A stretch of DNA of 64,000 nt from Alphaproteobacteria bacterium. GTDB taxonomy: Bacteria > Pseudomonadota > Alphaproteobacteria > Caulobacterales > Hyphomonadaceae. The DNA is taken from positions 62,001-126,000 of the forward strand of contig JAHJSB010000023.1 in NCBI GenBank assembly GCA_018830285.1, written 5' to 3'. Each line of letters begins with the position of its first letter. The first letter of the stretch is position 1. The notes beneath the pieces were generated by a model. That model searched no databases. It saw only the letters and a program-made list of their open reading frames with translations, and was not told the origin of the DNA. This document shows positions 63,206-64,000 of the stretch, piece by piece. Position numbers and translations under genes: made by a program.

Positions 63206-63238
63206 GTGGCCGGGGCGTGGCAGGGGTGTGGGAAGGGG
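63206..63238 (+). repeat. 11-bp G-rich tandem repeat between the response regulator and ilvA
   Basis: Three units in phase: GTGGCCGGGGC, GTGGCAGGGGT, GTGGGAAGGGG. The array is in the 142-base gap upstream of ilvA and downstream of the response-regulator stop. It is the second clear array of the family. Confidence 0.6.
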
Positions 63239-63283
63239 GTCTGGCGTACAGGCGGCGGGTTGGGGCAAGGAGCGTGTGACGGC

Positions 63284-63646
63284 TCAGGTGCGCGTGCTGA
63301 GAATCAGTTCGAGCGCCGCAGCCAGCTTCTGGTCGTCATAGGGCTTCTGAAGGACCGGGCAGTCGGCGAAGCGGTCGGCGAGGCCGCGGCGCCCATAGCC
63401 TGACACAAAGAGGACCGGGACACCCGCAGCGAGGAGATGGTCTGCGATCGGGTCGCTGGGGTCTCCGTTGAGATTGAGGTCGAGGAGGGCAAGGTCGATC
63501 TCCGGGCCTGTGGCCAGGAAGCCCATGGCCTCGTTGAGGCTGGTCGAGCTGCCGACATGTTCAAAGCCGAGTTGGAGAACAATATCTTCCAGGTCGCAGA
63601 GGAGGATGGCTTCATCCTCGACAATGAATATGCGTTTTGCGGTCAT
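63284..63646 (-). CDS. Single-domain response regulator
   Basis: Receiver-only protein of about 120 residues. Acidic pocket in FIVEDEAILLCDLEDI, phosphorylated Asp in LALLDLNLNG, Ser/Thr switch in LFVSGYG and Lys in LQKPYDDQKL. There is no output domain, so it works by protein interaction. ATG 63646 has AGGAG six bases upstream; ATG 63652 overlaps the kinase stop but has no spacing from the ribosome site. It is translationally coupled to the adjoining kinase, its likely partner. Confidence 0.92.
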   Translation of the reverse strand: MTAKRIFIVEDEAILLCDLEDIVLQLGFEHVGSSTSLNEAMGFLATGPEIDLALLDLNLNGDPSDPIADHLLAAGVPVLFVSGYGRRGLADRFADCPVLQKPYDDQKLAAALELILSTRT

Positions 63647-63648
63647 TG

Positions 63649-64000
63649 TCATCTCCTGTTCTCGAGCCAACCCTCCATCGTGCAAACCAGGCCGTCAGCA
63701 TTGTATTCAAGCGAGATATCGCCATTGATTTCCTGCGCAAGGACGCGGGTGAGCATCGTCGTCCCGAAGCCCTTGCGGCTGGGCTTGCGTACTTCCGGTC
63801 CGCCTGACTCTCGCCAGGTCAGGCCGAAATGCCCATTTCCTGCCTGATCGTACGTCCAGCTTACGTGAATGGTTCCCTCGTCGTTCGACAGGGCGCCGTA
63901 TTTCGAAGCGTTGGTGGCGAGTTCATGCATTGCCAAGGACAGGGCCTGCGCCTGCTTGGCCGTGACGGTCACGTGGGGTCCGTCGAGGGCGATCCTGCCA
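63649..64000 (-). CDS. HWE-type sensor histidine kinase, C-terminal part (cut by window edge)
   Basis: The visible 116 residues are the ATPase end of an HWE/HisKA_2 kinase: ALDGPHVTVTAKQAQALSLAMHELATNASKYGALS (N-box), then GHFGLTWRESGGPEVRKPSRKGFGTTMLTRVL (G-box). It ends DGLVCTMEGWLENRR. The frame stays open to position 64000, so the sensor part lies beyond the window. Its stop codon overlaps the response regulator start region. Related kinases feed general stress or light signalling in alphaproteobacteria; the signal here is unknown. Confidence 0.9.
   Translation of the reverse strand, partial: GRIALDGPHVTVTAKQAQALSLAMHELATNASKYGALSNDEGTIHVSWTYDQAGNGHFGLTWRESGGPEVRKPSRKGFGTTMLTRVLAQEINGDISLEYNADGLVCTMEGWLENRR

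Noticed and set aside
1-64000. CRISPR arrays, insertion sequences, integrase/att pairs, toxin-antitoxin or known defence genes
   Set aside because: No regularly spaced repeat-spacer pattern, no transposase or integrase motif and no toxin-antitoxin pair was seen. The caspase-like gene has a signal peptide and no defence neighbours, so it was not called a defence effector.

Overview
The window is a high-GC, gene-dense stretch of an alphaproteobacterial chromosome. Gene content and order suggest the Caulobacterales/Hyphomonadaceae: the rimP-nusA-ylxR-infB-rbfA-truB-rpsO-pnp block, the miaB-phoH-ybeY-corC-lnt-XRE-trmB block, TonB-dependent receptors with AQE signal cleavage sites, an HWE-type histidine kinase, and a feruloyl-CoA-synthase-like enzyme. 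The family assignment is an inference from gene order and protein style. No tRNA, rRNA, CRISPR array, insertion sequence, prophage or replication origin was seen. Once start codons are corrected, no gap between genes exceeds 300 bases.

Layout. 1-2151: end of a polysaccharide locus (O-antigen-ligase-like polymerase, family 2 glycosyltransferase). 2148-7600: hydroxyacid dehydrogenase, SH3 protein, fabA and fabI with no fabB between them, an iodotyrosine-deiodinase-like flavoprotein, a secreted CAP protein and uridine kinase. 7742-10010: PLP decarboxylase and a second secreted CAP protein behind a Pho-box-like direct repeat. 10170-21302 (minus): transcription/translation superoperon carrying two extra membrane-protein genes. 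21502-28424 (minus): cold-shock protein, trmB, XRE regulator, lnt, corC-like, ybeY, phoH, miaB. 28585-34713: alanine symporter, secreted caspase-like protein with a twin four-cysteine repeat, rpmE, ABC exporter and an unlisted 52-residue membrane protein. 34790-44470 (minus): Baeyer-Villiger-type monooxygenase, suhB, efp, thiE, DUF1272, M3 peptidase lipoprotein, then fda, pgk and gap. 44738-48336: DMT transporter, CoA-transferase, selO. 48531-58549: two convergent TonB receptors, esterase, DsbA-like isomerase, an orphan membrane-anchored protein and a feruloyl-CoA-synthase-like ligase. 58744-64000 (minus): glmM, cysQ, double-FKBP lipoprotein, threonine deaminase, response regulator and a histidine kinase cut by the window edge.

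Most genes are housekeeping. The less ordinary material is: (i) the caspase-like protein whose C-terminus holds two copies of C-x9-C-x11-C-x21-C; (ii) a degenerate 11-bp G-rich tandem repeat (about GTGGCARGGGG), always read on the plus strand, in several unrelated intergenic gaps; (iii) calcium-loop-like motifs in the same part of both TonB receptors; (iv) paired CAP-domain secreted proteins; (v) conserved gene blocks that lack an expected member (fabB, metK) or carry extra ones. None of these amounts to a clear new defence or mobile system.
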